Source: Streptomyces sp. AP-93
GTDB lineage: Bacteria > Actinomycetota > Actinomycetes > Streptomycetales > Streptomycetaceae
Assembly (NCBI RefSeq): GCF_022808175.1
Contig: NZ_JALGBX010000048.1
Location: forward strand, 1 to 37,317
Length of the DNA stretch: 37,317 nt
Direction of reading: 5' to 3'
Shown piece after piece: positions 8,290-16,366 of this stretch. A program made the position numbers and the translations under genes. Each line of letters begins with the position of its first letter. Position 1 is the first letter of the stretch. The notes under the pieces are model-generated. The model was not told the DNA's origin. It did not search any database and saw only the letters and a program-made list of their open reading frames with translations.

Positions 8290-8497
8290 TCGGCTGAACA
8301 GTGTCCAGATCGACGACCTGGCCCACTCGAAGGGCGTTCAGTCCGCGCAGCATCGCGATTTCACGCTTGCGCTCCGTGATGCCCGCGGGGCTCAGGGGCC
8401 GGCCGTCCTGCCTGAAGTTGCCCTCTTCCAGCATCTGTTCCAGCGTGTTCTTCCACTGGTTGACCTGATACTGCGTGATCTTTTGCGTGCGGGCCAT
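8264..8497 (-). CDS. hypothetical protein, 77 aa
   Basis: ATG 8497 follows GAGGGGGG about 8 nt upstream. The product is hydrophilic and mostly helical (KITQYQVNQWKNTLEQMLEE, ITERKREIAMLRGLNALRVG), consistent with a small DNA- or protein-binding helical protein. No family recognised. It is in the same orientation as the P450-linked string upstream (60 bp after the gene at 8557) and overlaps the next gene. Confidence 0.68.
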   Translation of the reverse strand: MARTQKITQYQVNQWKNTLEQMLEEGNFRQDGRPLSPAGITERKREIAMLRGLNALRVGQVVDLDTVQPIDEHPEKC

Positions 8498-8556
8498 GAG
8501 TCAGTCCCCCCTCAAAAGGGCGTGATGTGGGTTGGATGTTGTGCGTGATGGTGGAG

Positions 8557-9003
8557 TTAGGCGCGGGGGTTCAATGCCATGTGTCGGCGTAGGCCCTGCC
8601 CTGCGCCGGCGAGGACGTCAGTGACCTCTTTGGGAAACGTCACGTAGACGAAGTCGAGGGACGTTACCTTGTCGAACAGAAGCATCAAGGCCTCATGGCG
8701 CGGGATGCCCCGGCTCATGAGGTAGAACAACTCCTCCTCGTCGAGCACCGGCTGCCCTCCGAGCGAGTTGAGGGTCGCGTCGGGATCCGACGCGAGCTCC
8801 ATGGGTCGCTCGGCCACGACGTACTCGTGGGGCCAGAGGTGCAGGTCGCCTCCAGGTGTGGCGATGACAACCTGCTTCGGCGTGATGCTCGTGCTGCTTA
8901 TCCTGATTGCCCCCGAGTTCAGCTCGTGCGGGCGGGCTCGCCACATGCTGAGGGGCGGGATCCGGAAGCGCGACAGAAGCTCGGTGCACGGCTCCTCGAC
9001 CAC
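8557..9003 (-). CDS. protein with SufB/SufD-like C-terminal motif, 148 aa
   Basis: The segment LDEEELFYLMSRGIPRHEAL near residue 90 closely resembles the motif that ends SufB and SufD, the Fe-S cluster scaffold subunits (EEQLFYLMSRGLSEEEA type). The rest is too short for the SufBD beta-helix core of more than 400 aa, so this is either a stand-alone derivative or a coincidental helix. The N-terminal part has strands (ITPKQVVIATPGGDLHLWP). The start shown gives MVEEPCTELL and lies 6 nt after the stop of the gene at 9010, implying an operon with it and the P450. Confidence 0.7.
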   Translation of the reverse strand: MVEEPCTELLSRFRIPPLSMWRARPHELNSGAIRISSTSITPKQVVIATPGGDLHLWPHEYVVAERPMELASDPDATLNSLGGQPVLDEEELFYLMSRGIPRHEALMLLFDKVTSLDFVYVTFPKEVTDVLAGAGQGLRRHMALNPRA

Positions 9004-9009
9004 GATAAT

Positions 9010-9204
9010 CTAAGCCCCCTCGTCGGGGATCTGCTTGCCGTCGTGCTCGGGGAAGTACATCGACGGCTCGGAGCCCACGGAAGCGGCGATCTCCCAGCCG
9101 TCGTCAACGGCGGCGCGCTGTCGCTCTGCGTCCCAGGCCAGCCATTCGGACGTGACCTCGGTGCGACGGGCGTCTGCGTACTTCTTCGGAGGATGAGGGC
9201 GCAT
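9010..9204 (-). CDS. hypothetical protein, 64 aa
   Basis: ATG 9204 is preceded by AGGAG. The product is charged and Trp-rich in the middle (EVTSEWLAWDAERQRAAVDD, GWEIAASVGSEPSMYFPEHD). No family recognised. It begins 25 bp after the P450 stop and is followed at 6 bp by the SufBD-like gene, so it is the second gene of the same transcript. Confidence 0.65.
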   Translation of the reverse strand: MRPHPPKKYADARRTEVTSEWLAWDAERQRAAVDDGWEIAASVGSEPSMYFPEHDGKQIPDEGA

Positions 9205-9229
9205 GAGCGGTGCTCTCCTGTTGGGGCGA

Positions 9230-10462
9230 TTAGACCGCAGTGGAGCCCAGCCGAACGGGGAGCCGCTGGTGGCCGTTGCTGATCAAGGAGCCGAGCGGCT
9301 CGAGCTGATCGGCGGGGACGGCGAGTTCGATCTGGGGGAAACGGGTGAACAGCATCCGGAGGCTGGTGGCGATCTCCAGACGGGCGAGGGGGGCGCCGAG
9401 GCAGAAGTGCACCCCGTGGCCGAAGGCGAGGTGGCCCTGGCTGGGGCGGCGTACGTCGAAGGTGTCGGCGTCGTTGTGCCAGTTGGGGTGGCGGTTGGCG
9501 GCCGCGTAGGAGGCGAGGATGGCCTCCCCCTGGGAGATGGTCTGTCCGTCGGGGAGTGTGATGTCGTTTACGGCGTAGCGCAGTGGGAGGTGCTTGACGG
9601 CCGGTTCCAGGCGCAGGGTCTCCTCCACGACATCGCTCCAGTCGGCACGGCCGGCGCGGACGTGGCCGAGCTGCTCCGGGTGGGTGAGCAGCAGGCTGAG
9701 TGACTGGTCGATGACGTTGACGGTCGTCTCGTATCCGGCACTGACCATCAGCAGGAGGGTGTCGCGCAGTTCGGTGTCTGACAGGCCGCGCCCGTCACCC
9801 TCGTCGTCGCGGGCGGCGATGAGGAGCGAGGTCATGTCGTCACCGGGATCGGCGCGCCTGGCGGCGATCAGGCCGTCCAGGGCCGCGTAGAGGCGGCCGG
9901 TGTTGGCCGCTTGTGCATCAGAGCTGAGGGTTGTGTCGAAAACGCCGTCGACGACGGCGCGAAAGCCCGCGCGCTGGTCGGCCGGCACGCCCATGAGGTG
10001 GCCGATCACGGCGATCGGGAGCGGGTAGGCGAGGTGCTCGCGCAGGTCGACGGCCTCCCCGGCGGGCAGGGCGCCGAGATCGTCGAGGATGCTCGTAACG
10101 ATGCCCTCGACAACGTTGGTGAGGTCGGCGACGCGGCGCGCGGAGAACGCCGGCGCGATCATCCGTCGCAGCCGGCGGTGGTCGTTTCCGAACGCCGTGA
10201 ACATGTTGCTCACGCCCACCCACAGGGCGAGTGGCCAAGTCTGTACGACCTCCTGGAAGGCAGGCCAGTGGGCGCGGGCGTCCTTGGAGACGTCCGGGCC
10301 GGTCAGCAACCTCTTCAACACGTCGGGGTCGCTGATGGACCAGGCGGTTACGCCGAGGACGTCGACAAGCACCGCGGCTCCGGCGTCGCGCAGTTGCTTG
10401 TGCTCGGCGTGATGGTCGGCGCCGGTGGGGTCAAGGACGATCGGAGCGAAGGGGTGGGTCAT
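9230..10462 (-). CDS. cytochrome P450, CYP107-like
   Basis: The haem loop FGHGVHFCLG places the axial Cys near residue 354, the I-helix has the canonical AGYETT, and the K-helix is EETLRLE. Length (410 aa) and the AFGNDHRRLRRMIAPAFS segment fit soluble actinomycete P450s of the CYP107 type, which hydroxylate or epoxidise polyketides, steroids and xenobiotics. ATG 10462 has AAGGAG at ideal spacing. No ferredoxin or reductase gene is nearby. It heads a minus-strand string with short unknown genes. Confidence 0.93.
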   Translation of the reverse strand: MTHPFAPIVLDPTGADHHAEHKQLRDAGAAVLVDVLGVTAWSISDPDVLKRLLTGPDVSKDARAHWPAFQEVVQTWPLALWVGVSNMFTAFGNDHRRLRRMIAPAFSARRVADLTNVVEGIVTSILDDLGALPAGEAVDLREHLAYPLPIAVIGHLMGVPADQRAGFRAVVDGVFDTTLSSDAQAANTGRLYAALDGLIAARRADPGDDMTSLLIAARDDEGDGRGLSDTELRDTLLLMVSAGYETTVNVIDQSLSLLLTHPEQLGHVRAGRADWSDVVEETLRLEPAVKHLPLRYAVNDITLPDGQTISQGEAILASYAAANRHPNWHNDADTFDVRRPSQGHLAFGHGVHFCLGAPLARLEIATSLRMLFTRFPQIELAVPADQLEPLGSLISNGHQRLPVRLGSTAV

Positions 10463-10968
10463 GTGGATCTCCTTCAGGCTGTGGTGGGGAAGTGGACGGG
10501 GAGGCGGTCAGGGCGCAATGGAAGGGACCGGCCGTCTTGTCACGTCGGCGGGCTTGGTGTCTGGTTGGCGGCCGAGGCGTGTCTCGGCTGGTGCATTGAC
10601 GGGTCTCATCGGTGTCTTGCTCGAGGCTTCGGCGATTAGCGTCGCTTTCGCGTCCGGCCGGTGGCAGCAAAGCGTCTCCGCGAGACACCACCGGAACCCG
10701 GGGATGCCCATGCCGAGACGCCGACGTATCAACAGGGATCAGGCCGGGTGCACGAACACCCGGCCTGTTCCAGCGTCGATCCCACACCCGGGTCGGCTAT
10801 GCCGACCCATAGGCCGTCTACCGGTTGCCGTGTGTCCCGTCTCATCCGATCTTGCCGCCGGACAACGTCCTAACCTGCGTGGAGACAAGGCCGAGCGAGA
10901 CGCCGAAGCCCCGTCGTCGCTTGATGCTGTCGGCTAGGCACGTTTCCCCGCCTCTGGGGCGCGGCGGG
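10463..10968. other. intergenic stretch between operons
   Basis: About 500 bp with no credible gene. It contains the terminator hairpin at 10740-10767 for the operon ending at 10969 and, presumably, the promoter of the P450 gene in the last 250 bp before 10462. I cannot identify promoter boxes with confidence. Confidence 0.5.
10740..10767. terminator. hairpin terminator
   Basis: Perfect 11-bp arms CAGGCCGGGTG (10740-10750) and CACCCGGCCTG (10757-10767) with a 6-nt loop CACGAA. It lies about 200 bp past the stop of the minus-strand gene at 10969 and probably ends that transcript. Confidence 0.7.
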
Positions 10969-11808
10969 TCACGCGGTGTCTCCGGGGTTGGTTCTGGCAT
11001 CGAGGGCTGCGTGGACCCGGGCGACGGCGTCGCGGCGGCCGGCCATGGCGTAGGGGTTCAGGCCGGTGGTCTCGCTGCTGAGGGCGGCGAGTTCGGTGTG
11101 CACGGCGTTGAGGGCGGCCCCAGCCTGATCGGCGCGCTGCTTCTCCTCCCGCCACTGGCGGTTGCGGAGGCGGATCTGCGCCCACAGATTCTGAATCTGG
11201 GTGGGGTCGGCGCCGCTCGCGCGGAGGCCACTGCGGAGAACGTGGAGTTCGGTCTCGGCAATCTTGGCCCGGCGGCGCTGTTTCTTGGCGCTCCGCTCGG
11301 CTTTCTCGGAGCGTTTGCCGATGAGCCTGGTGAAGTGTGCTGCTGCGGAGACCGCCTCCTCTGCATCCTGCTCGGCGTCCTCGACGCACTTCCGCAGTCG
11401 ATCTACCTCGGCAGCGGGGTGGACCTGGGGCTCCGCGACCGGCGGCGTGAGGTCGTCGCGGAGTGCCTGGGCCCGCTCGGGTTCCAACTCCAGCCAGTAC
11501 GGCTGACCATCGGGCCCGGAAAGGCAGACGATGGTGGTGTCGTCGTCGCCGTGGAGGACGTCGCCGTAACCCCAGCGGAGCGGGACCGGGTCGTCGGCGG
11601 CGGTCGGGTCCGACCCGCCGGTGGCCTGGCGGGAGGCTCGGTCGTGGCGCCCCTCGGCGAAGGCGGGGCTGAGCGTCTCCTCTGCGGTGCACAGGATGAC
11701 CAGGACGGCGTGCGTGGCGGCGAAGGATTCAGGGTCGGTCTTGAGGTCGTCGATGAGGTCGGATATCTCGTCGACGTGGATACGGCGCTGGCCGTCGATG
11801 CGGTCCAT
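10969..11808 (-). CDS. coiled-coil hypothetical protein, 279 aa
   Basis: ATG 11808 follows CCGGAGA; the frame continues upstream but without a better site. The N-terminal half is acidic and compact (VDEISDLIDDLKTDPESFAA, then DVLHGDDDTTIVCLSGPDG). The central region is a long charged helix with heptad spacing (EVDRLRKCVEDAEQDAEEAV, later KRSEKAERSAKKQRRRAKIA), and a second helical segment follows (QIRLRNRQWREEKQRADQAG). It looks like a structural or nucleic-acid-associated coiled coil. No family recognised. It is 60 bp downstream of the gene at 11869, probably in the same operon as the helicase. Confidence 0.72.
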   Translation of the reverse strand: MDRIDGQRRIHVDEISDLIDDLKTDPESFAATHAVLVILCTAEETLSPAFAEGRHDRASRQATGGSDPTAADDPVPLRWGYGDVLHGDDDTTIVCLSGPDGQPYWLELEPERAQALRDDLTPPVAEPQVHPAAEVDRLRKCVEDAEQDAEEAVSAAAHFTRLIGKRSEKAERSAKKQRRRAKIAETELHVLRSGLRASGADPTQIQNLWAQIRLRNRQWREEKQRADQAGAALNAVHTELAALSSETTGLNPYAMAGRRDAVARVHAALDARTNPGDTA

Positions 11809-11868
11809 CGTGGGTCTCCGGGGTGTGGGGGCCGCCCGGGCAACGGGGCGGCCCACGAGGGGCGAAAG

Positions 11869-12144
11869 TCAGGTGTTGTCGGCCATATGCCGCAGGTCTG
11901 CAGCCACGACGGCGAGGACGTCCGCGTCCGGCAGGCCACCGTCAGTCGCTTGTCCGCCCTGTTCAACCCAGGCATCGGTGAGGGCACCGATGGGTCCGGC
12001 GAGGTTGGCGAGGGTGTAGCTGAGGTCCAGCAGCACCTCGCGGAGGGAGCTGGTGTTGCGCAAGTTGTCGATTTCGGCGAGCGCCTGGGAGGTGATCCGG
12101 AGCATGTGGGTCTCGTTGTCACCGAGGTGGATCAGGTCCGTCAT
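11869..12144 (-). CDS. small helical hypothetical protein, 91 aa
   Basis: ATG 12144 follows CAGGAAC. The product is almost entirely helical (MLRITSQALAEIDNLRN, REVLLDLSYTLANLAGPIGA, DADVLAVVAADLRHMADNT) and acidic, as expected for a small dimeric helical bundle. No family recognised. It overlaps the end of the 48-codon frame above it by 26 nt and is followed by the coiled-coil gene. Confidence 0.68.
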   Translation of the reverse strand: MTDLIHLGDNETHMLRITSQALAEIDNLRNTSSLREVLLDLSYTLANLAGPIGALTDAWVEQGGQATDGGLPDADVLAVVAADLRHMADNT

Positions 12145-12268
12145 GGTGTTCAGTTCCTGACGTTGGGCCCGCCCCGTGGCCGAGCAGAGTGGCTGGTCCA
12201 GCCGCTGCTGACGAGTACCGCCCGTAGTCCGTCGCGGGTCGAGTCGTCGGGGCAGTGATTGCCTTCAT
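12119..12268 (-). CDS. possible short ORF, 49 aa
   Basis: ATG 12268 is preceded by GAGGACTTCCTC, which contains a GAGG ribosome site. The product (MKAITAPTTRPATDYGRYSS..., Gly/Pro-rich to the end) has low complexity and no family. Its stop lies 26 nt inside the next gene, which would couple them. It may be a leader ORF rather than a functional protein. Confidence 0.35.
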   Translation of the reverse strand: MKAITAPTTRPATDYGRYSSAAAGPATLLGHGAGPTSGTEHHDGPDPPR

Positions 12269-12318
12269 GAGGAAGTCCTCTTCGTCATCACGTGTGTTTG
12301 GTGAGCGGTCGCCAAAGC

Positions 12319-12352
12319 GACGGCCCGGCTGTGGGATCACAACCGGGCCGTC
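12319..12352. terminator. hairpin after the SNF2 helicase gene
   Basis: Arms GACGGCCCGG (12319-12328) and CCGGGCCGTC (12343-12352) are exact complements around a 14-nt loop, 20 bp past the helicase stop. It may end or attenuate transcription between the helicase and the small downstream genes. Confidence 0.6.
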
Positions 12353-12372
12353 CGTTGTCGGGTGGATGTGGG

Positions 12373-14229
12373 TTAGACCCTCTCGGCAGCCCAGAGGTCG
12401 TTGAGGTCCTCGCGGATCTCTTCCTCTAGGGCGGCAAGAAGCGCCTGTTCGGCGTTGAAGTCCCCGGACACAGCCTCGATGAGGTCGTCTTGGACCTGCT
12501 GCTTACCAGCGAGCACTGAGGGCATCCGCTCGTCCTGCGTGCCCTTGGCGATGAGCCGGTGGATGGTCACCGGCTTCGTCTGGCCCGTGCGGAAGAGCCG
12601 GCCGTTGGTCTGCAGGTAGTGCTCGAGTGAGAACGGCAGCGTGTACCAGATCATCGTCGAGCCGCCGTGCTGCAGGTTCAGACCGTGCCCCGCGGCGGCG
12701 GGGTGTAACAGCATCACCGGGATCTGCTTGTCATTCCACCGGCGGACCATGTCGCGCGAGCCGTCGAAGGCCTGCGCGTCGATGCCGGCCTTCCGGAGCC
12801 GCGTGAGCAGCTGCTCCTTGTCGGACTTGAAGTGGTAAGCGATGAGCAGGGGCTCGCCGCCGTTGTTCCGCACCAGGTACTCGGTCATCTCGATCTTCTT
12901 GTCGTGGATGACCTCGTACCGGCCCTTCGTGGTCGGATCGTCAGGATCCGCGGTGTAGAGCGTGCCCGAGGCGAACTGCATCAGCTTGCTTGTCAGCACC
13001 GCCTGGTTCGAGGCAACGATCGATTCGACGCTCTGCGTCAGCTTCCCGTCGTCGTCGGTATAGGTCTGCACGATGTCTAGGACCAGGTCGCGCTTGAAGT
13101 CCTTGTATGCCTGAAGCAGGTCCGGGGGGAGCGTGACATTGACGTCTTGGATGCTGAGCGCCGGGAGCTGCAGGCTCGTGTTCTGGGCGCTCATCACCAG
13201 GTGTGAGATGGCCTGATGGATCTCGGACTCGGCGTTTGCCGTGGGGATCCACTTCGCCGGCGTCGTGGTGCCCGGCACCATTTTCGGCGTGAACCAGCGG
13301 TTGCGGAACGCAGTGATGTTCTGGCCCAGCGTCTGGCCCTGGTCGAGCAGGTAGACCTGGCTCCACAAGTCGTGGAGACCGTTAGGGCTGGGCGTTCCCG
13401 TCAGTTCGATGAGTCGGTTCATGGCTGGCCGCACCGTTGCCAGGGCCAAGAAGCGCTGGGAGTCGTGCGACTTGAACCCCTGGGACTCGTCGATGATGAC
13501 TGTCTGGAAGGGCCAGATGATGGTGTTCCGGCCGTTGATGTTCTGAACCGGCAGCTGGTCGACCAGACCGAAGCGGCACTGAGCGCAGCCTGCGCCGGAA
13601 CAGGTTCGGCAGTCATAGGCTTCCCACGTCACCAGGGCCGACTTGAGCAACTCCTGGATCCAGGTGCGAATCTTGGCCTTGGCGGGGCCCCGGTTGTTGG
13701 TGTTGCCGGCGACCAGAGCGCGGTACTCGTCGATCACCTCGTCTTGGCCCAGTGGCCCCCGTGCCTGGAGCAGAACCAGGATCGCCATCGCCTCCGGTGA
13801 GATGGTCGGGGCAGGCACTGCGCCCGGCACCGGCGTGATCAACTTTGTCTTCTGGGACGGCTGAGTCAGCAGCTCCTGGTTGATGAAGTACATCGTCGGC
13901 GGATCGGTGGCGACCTCCTGGAAGCGCCTCAGGCGCCTGGCCTTGGCGAGCTTCCTGTCGTTCTCATCGACGATGAGCGACTTCGTGCGGATGGGAAAGC
14001 CCCACTTCTCGATCTCGTCGATCCAGGTGGAGCGGGCGATCGCCACGGGCGCTATGACGAGGATGTGACCCATCGGGCGGATCGTCTGCAGGACACTGAG
14101 GGTTGTGAGCGTCTTGCCAGCCCCGACGCCCAGCCATGCGCCCGCGAAGGGGTGGTCAACTAGAAAGTCGTGGATCTGCTGCTGATGCGACATCAGCGAG
14201 ATTGGGGATGGAGCAGTAGCCGTAGTCAT
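12373..14229 (-). CDS. SNF2/SWI2-type superfamily 2 helicase with inserted zinc ribbon
   Basis: Superfamily 2 motifs appear in order: Walker A GVGAGKT (residues 34-40), motif II DESQ (247-250, in place of DEAH), motif III LTGTPSPNG (276-284) and, near the C-terminus, motif VI GRLFRTGQTKP. The family translocates on double-stranded DNA and remodels protein-DNA complexes; phage versions accompany primase-helicase and VRR-NUC genes in replication modules. Residues about 125-240, between motifs Ia and II, form an insertion with a helix-rich part and a zinc ribbon (CRTC, then CAQC; Cys 207, 210, 215, 218), not typical of short phage homologues. ATG 14229 gives 618 aa; the upstream extension to 14274 has no better ribosome site. 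Confidence 0.9.
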   Translation of the reverse strand: MTTATAPSPISLMSHQQQIHDFLVDHPFAGAWLGVGAGKTLTTLSVLQTIRPMGHILVIAPVAIARSTWIDEIEKWGFPIRTKSLIVDENDRKLAKARRLRRFQEVATDPPTMYFINQELLTQPSQKTKLITPVPGAVPAPTISPEAMAILVLLQARGPLGQDEVIDEYRALVAGNTNNRGPAKAKIRTWIQELLKSALVTWEAYDCRTCSGAGCAQCRFGLVDQLPVQNINGRNTIIWPFQTVIIDESQGFKSHDSQRFLALATVRPAMNRLIELTGTPSPNGLHDLWSQVYLLDQGQTLGQNITAFRNRWFTPKMVPGTTTPAKWIPTANAESEIHQAISHLVMSAQNTSLQLPALSIQDVNVTLPPDLLQAYKDFKRDLVLDIVQTYTDDDGKLTQSVESIVASNQAVLTSKLMQFASGTLYTADPDDPTTKGRYEVIHDKKIEMTEYLVRNNGGEPLLIAYHFKSDKEQLLTRLRKAGIDAQAFDGSRDMVRRWNDKQIPVMLLHPAAAGHGLNLQHGGSTMIWYTLPFSLEHYLQTNGRLFRTGQTKPVTIHRLIAKGTQDERMPSVLAGKQQVQDDLIEAVSGDFNAEQALLAALEEEIREDLNDLWAAERV

Positions 14230-14660
14230 GTCTCTGGTCCTGACTGATCTTCCAGTGGCGGTCAGACATCTCATGCTGTTGGGACGTCAAGCGGGCTGGG
14301 AATCGATGTGGTGTGACCATGCGGTTGCTTGGTCGTAGTGAGTGAGGGTTCCGAGGCGCTCGGCGCGCTGTCTTTCTTAGAGACGGCGGTTGCCGGGTGG
14401 ACACCGCAGTGCTAAGAGAGCTCGGGCCTGGAGGCCGCCGGGGCAGTCCACACGCAAGGCGGCGTAACCGTTGGAAGGTGTGGGTGCAGAGAAGGGGCCC
14501 GGTGACGATCCGCTCAGCGGCATCGACGTGTCCGCCGGCGGTGGCAAGGAGCCGCAAGGCGCGAGCCAGGCCGACGCTTGGGAATTGGCGGCTGTGGCAG
14601 CGGCTCAGCCCTCCGCCACCACCACATGCAAGCCAGGGGTCAGCGAGCGCGCGGCGGCGG
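14230..14660. other. intergenic stretch with one possible short ORF
   Basis: About 430 bp between the 298-aa gene and the helicase. The only frame that looks at all protein-like is minus 14377-14523 (ATG 14523, 48 aa, ending YAALRVDCPGGLQARALL then ALRCPPGNRRL). A different minus frame across the same bases also looks structured, so neither is certain. The helicase promoter or leader must lie at the low-coordinate end. Confidence 0.35.
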
Positions 14661-15557
14661 CTACTGATCCTCCGTGACGACGTAGTCTCCCTCGATCTGT
14701 TGAGCGGCCTTGATGGCGTTGGCAATCCACCAGCGGTCCTGGCTGGCCTGCATGGCCTGGTCGGTGGGAATGCTGTGTTGGTCGGCGATGGCCCACAGGG
14801 TCTGGTCGCCGGCACAGTCGATGTCGTTGTGGACGTGGTCGGGGTCGGAGCTCTCGCAGTTCCAGCCGACGAGGACGGCCCAGAGCAGGGAATCCAGCTT
14901 GTCGGCGGCCCAGTCGCGGGAGTCAAGAGTGATGCGGGTGCGGAGGTTTTCGAGGGCGGTCTTCGCTCCGAGGAGGGCGGGCACCGTGAGGTTGTAGCCC
15001 ACGGAGTAGGTGCGGGCCAGGCTGCGGAGGTCGGGCACGTCGGCTTCAGCGTCCCAGAGCCGGTCGTACAGCTCTGCGAGGGACTCCTCAGTGTGCTCGG
15101 CCAGGGGGAGTCGGTGTTCAGGGTCGGTGACGGGCGGGGCGGCTGGCAGCACACCGGTCTCGGTGAGAAGGTGCTGCTCCCATAGGGCGGCGAGGAGACG
15201 GTGCCAGCGCTGTGGGACCGGGGACCAGCCGCACGGGCAGGCCACGGACCAGCGGCCGGAGGGCAGTTTGAGGCGGCGCGGCCAGTGGCTGGTGACAAGG
15301 TCCTTGTGGTCGGGGCAGATATGGCCGCCCGCGGGGAAGATGCTGCCCGTGCCGAGGGTGCACCAGCCTTCCCCCGACCACTCGGGGCGCATGGGCGAGC
15401 CGGCCATCGTCGCCATGGCGTCGAATTGACGCAGACACCCGGGCAACAGGCAGGTGCGCAACACTGGGGCGTTCGTGAGGGAGTCGATGTGGACGTACAG
15501 GGCTTCGAGCTGGTCTTCCGTCAGGTCGTCGAGCGGGATGCGCTCTTCACGGATCAC
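14661..15557 (-). CDS. hypothetical protein, 298 aa, possible zinc site
   Basis: GTG 15557 has GGAGGAG about 9 nt upstream. The N-terminal third holds clustered Cys and His (CLLPGC, HICPDHKD, CPCGW) that could form one or two zinc-binding sites. The C-terminal two thirds are helical and acidic with many Trp (WAADKLDSLLWAVLVGWNCE, then SIPTDQAMQASQDRWWIANA). No known family recognised. It starts 2 nt after the stop of the broken gene above it and lies between VRR-NUC and the SNF2 helicase, so it belongs to the replication block and may be an accessory factor. Confidence 0.8.
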   Translation of the reverse strand: MIREERIPLDDLTEDQLEALYVHIDSLTNAPVLRTCLLPGCLRQFDAMATMAGSPMRPEWSGEGWCTLGTGSIFPAGGHICPDHKDLVTSHWPRRLKLPSGRWSVACPCGWSPVPQRWHRLLAALWEQHLLTETGVLPAAPPVTDPEHRLPLAEHTEESLAELYDRLWDAEADVPDLRSLARTYSVGYNLTVPALLGAKTALENLRTRITLDSRDWAADKLDSLLWAVLVGWNCESSDPDHVHNDIDCAGDQTLWAIADQHSIPTDQAMQASQDRWWIANAIKAAQQIEGDYVVTEDQ

Positions 15558-15559
15558 GG

Positions 15560-15791
15560 TCAGATCTCCTCCGTGGCGATGTGCAGGTGCTGGTGCTGGT
15601 GCTGGTCAGGCGGAACCGGGCGAGGGGAATGCGGGTGCAGGTGCAGCGGCCAGGCTGAGCCAGGGCCGTAATCCCAGCCGATACCCAGCTCGGCGGTGGC
15701 GTGCGTTTCGTCGATCTCGCAGATCCGCAGACTGACACAAGCGGACTATCAACCAGGCCTCACGTTGCGATGGTTGGCCCCGGTCGGCCAC
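15560..15791 (-). pseudogene. small gene broken by one extra base
   Basis: From GTG 15791 one frame reads VADRGQPSQREAWLIVRL. From about 15735 a second frame reads SLRICEIDETHATAELGIGW, then DYGPGSAWPLHLHPHS, to a TGA at 15560-15562. Removing one T near 15736 joins them into a coherent 76-aa protein with a His/Gln-rich tail (PPDQHQHQHLHIATEEI). In the distal frame alone there is no ATG, GTG or TTG start. The IS element ends 30 bp upstream; before insertion the frame would have continued upstream into the end of VRR-NUC, so the IS may also have removed the native start. The stop is 2 nt from the next gene's GTG. Confidence 0.55.
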
Positions 15792-15820
15792 CTCTGGATC
15801 ACGGTGCTGATATCCGCTAG

Positions 15821-15837
15821 GACTTGTCCGGTCGATC
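15821..15837 (+). repeat. left terminal inverted repeat of the IS
   Basis: GACTTGTCCGGTCGATC, preceded by the CTAG target duplication. It matches the right end exactly in inverted orientation and overlaps the last two bases of the transposase stop region. Confidence 0.9.
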
Positions 15838-16366
15838 ACGTGCGGAGCCATATGGTGAGGGCTGCGAGGGTGGCGGTGCCGAGGTAGACGTAACGGCGCT
15901 TGTCGTAGCGAGTGGCCACCGCCCGGTGCTGCTTCAGCCGGTTGATGGCCCGCTCGACGACGTTGCGTTTCTTGTACCGCTCTTCATCGAAGCCCGGTGG
16001 CCGCCCGCCGCGTGAACCTTTGCGTAGGCGGGCGGCCCTGCTGTCCATCTTTTCCGGAATCGTGTGCCGGATGCCCCGATGCCGTAGGTAGTCGCGGCAC
16101 GGCCCGTTGCTGTAGGCCTTGTCGGCGGCGACGCTGTCGGGCTTCTTGCGTGGCCTGCCTGGCCCGAGCTTCGGGACGCGGATCTTTTCCAGAACGGGTT
16201 TGAACTGGGTGCAGTCAGCCCGCTGACCTGGTGTGACGATCAGAGACAGCGGGCGGCAGCGGCCGTCCGCGCTCAGGTGGAGCTTGGTGGTGAACCCGCC
16301 GCGAGAGCGGCCCAGGCCCTCACTTCCAGCACCACCTCCACCAGGCGGGCGTGCAGACTCTGCCAC
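15836..16366 (-). CDS. IS5-family transposase, C-terminal part (OrfB)
   Basis: This frame carries the second Asp (SVAADKAYSNGPC) and the catalytic Glu (NVVERAINRLKQHRAVATRY) of the DDE triad, plus GRSRGGFTTKLHLSADGR, typical of IS427-group enzymes. It is normally made as a fusion with OrfA by -1 frameshifting. A run AAAGGGGGG (minus strand of 16397-16405) in OrfA is a plausible slippery site: slipping back one base gives KGGRSFRTPGRNCVAESARP and continues into OrfB. GTG 16366 is only the first start in this frame, not necessarily used. Confidence 0.9.
   Translation of the reverse strand: MAESARPPGGGGAGSEGLGRSRGGFTTKLHLSADGRCRPLSLIVTPGQRADCTQFKPVLEKIRVPKLGPGRPRKKPDSVAADKAYSNGPCRDYLRHRGIRHTIPEKMDSRAARLRKGSRGGRPPGFDEERYKKRNVVERAINRLKQHRAVATRYDKRRYVYLGTATLAALTIWLRT

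Noticed and set aside
15590..15620. GTGCTG triplet-like tandem repeat
   Set aside because: It encodes the His-Gln repeat at the end of the broken 76-aa gene; no need for a separate repeat function.
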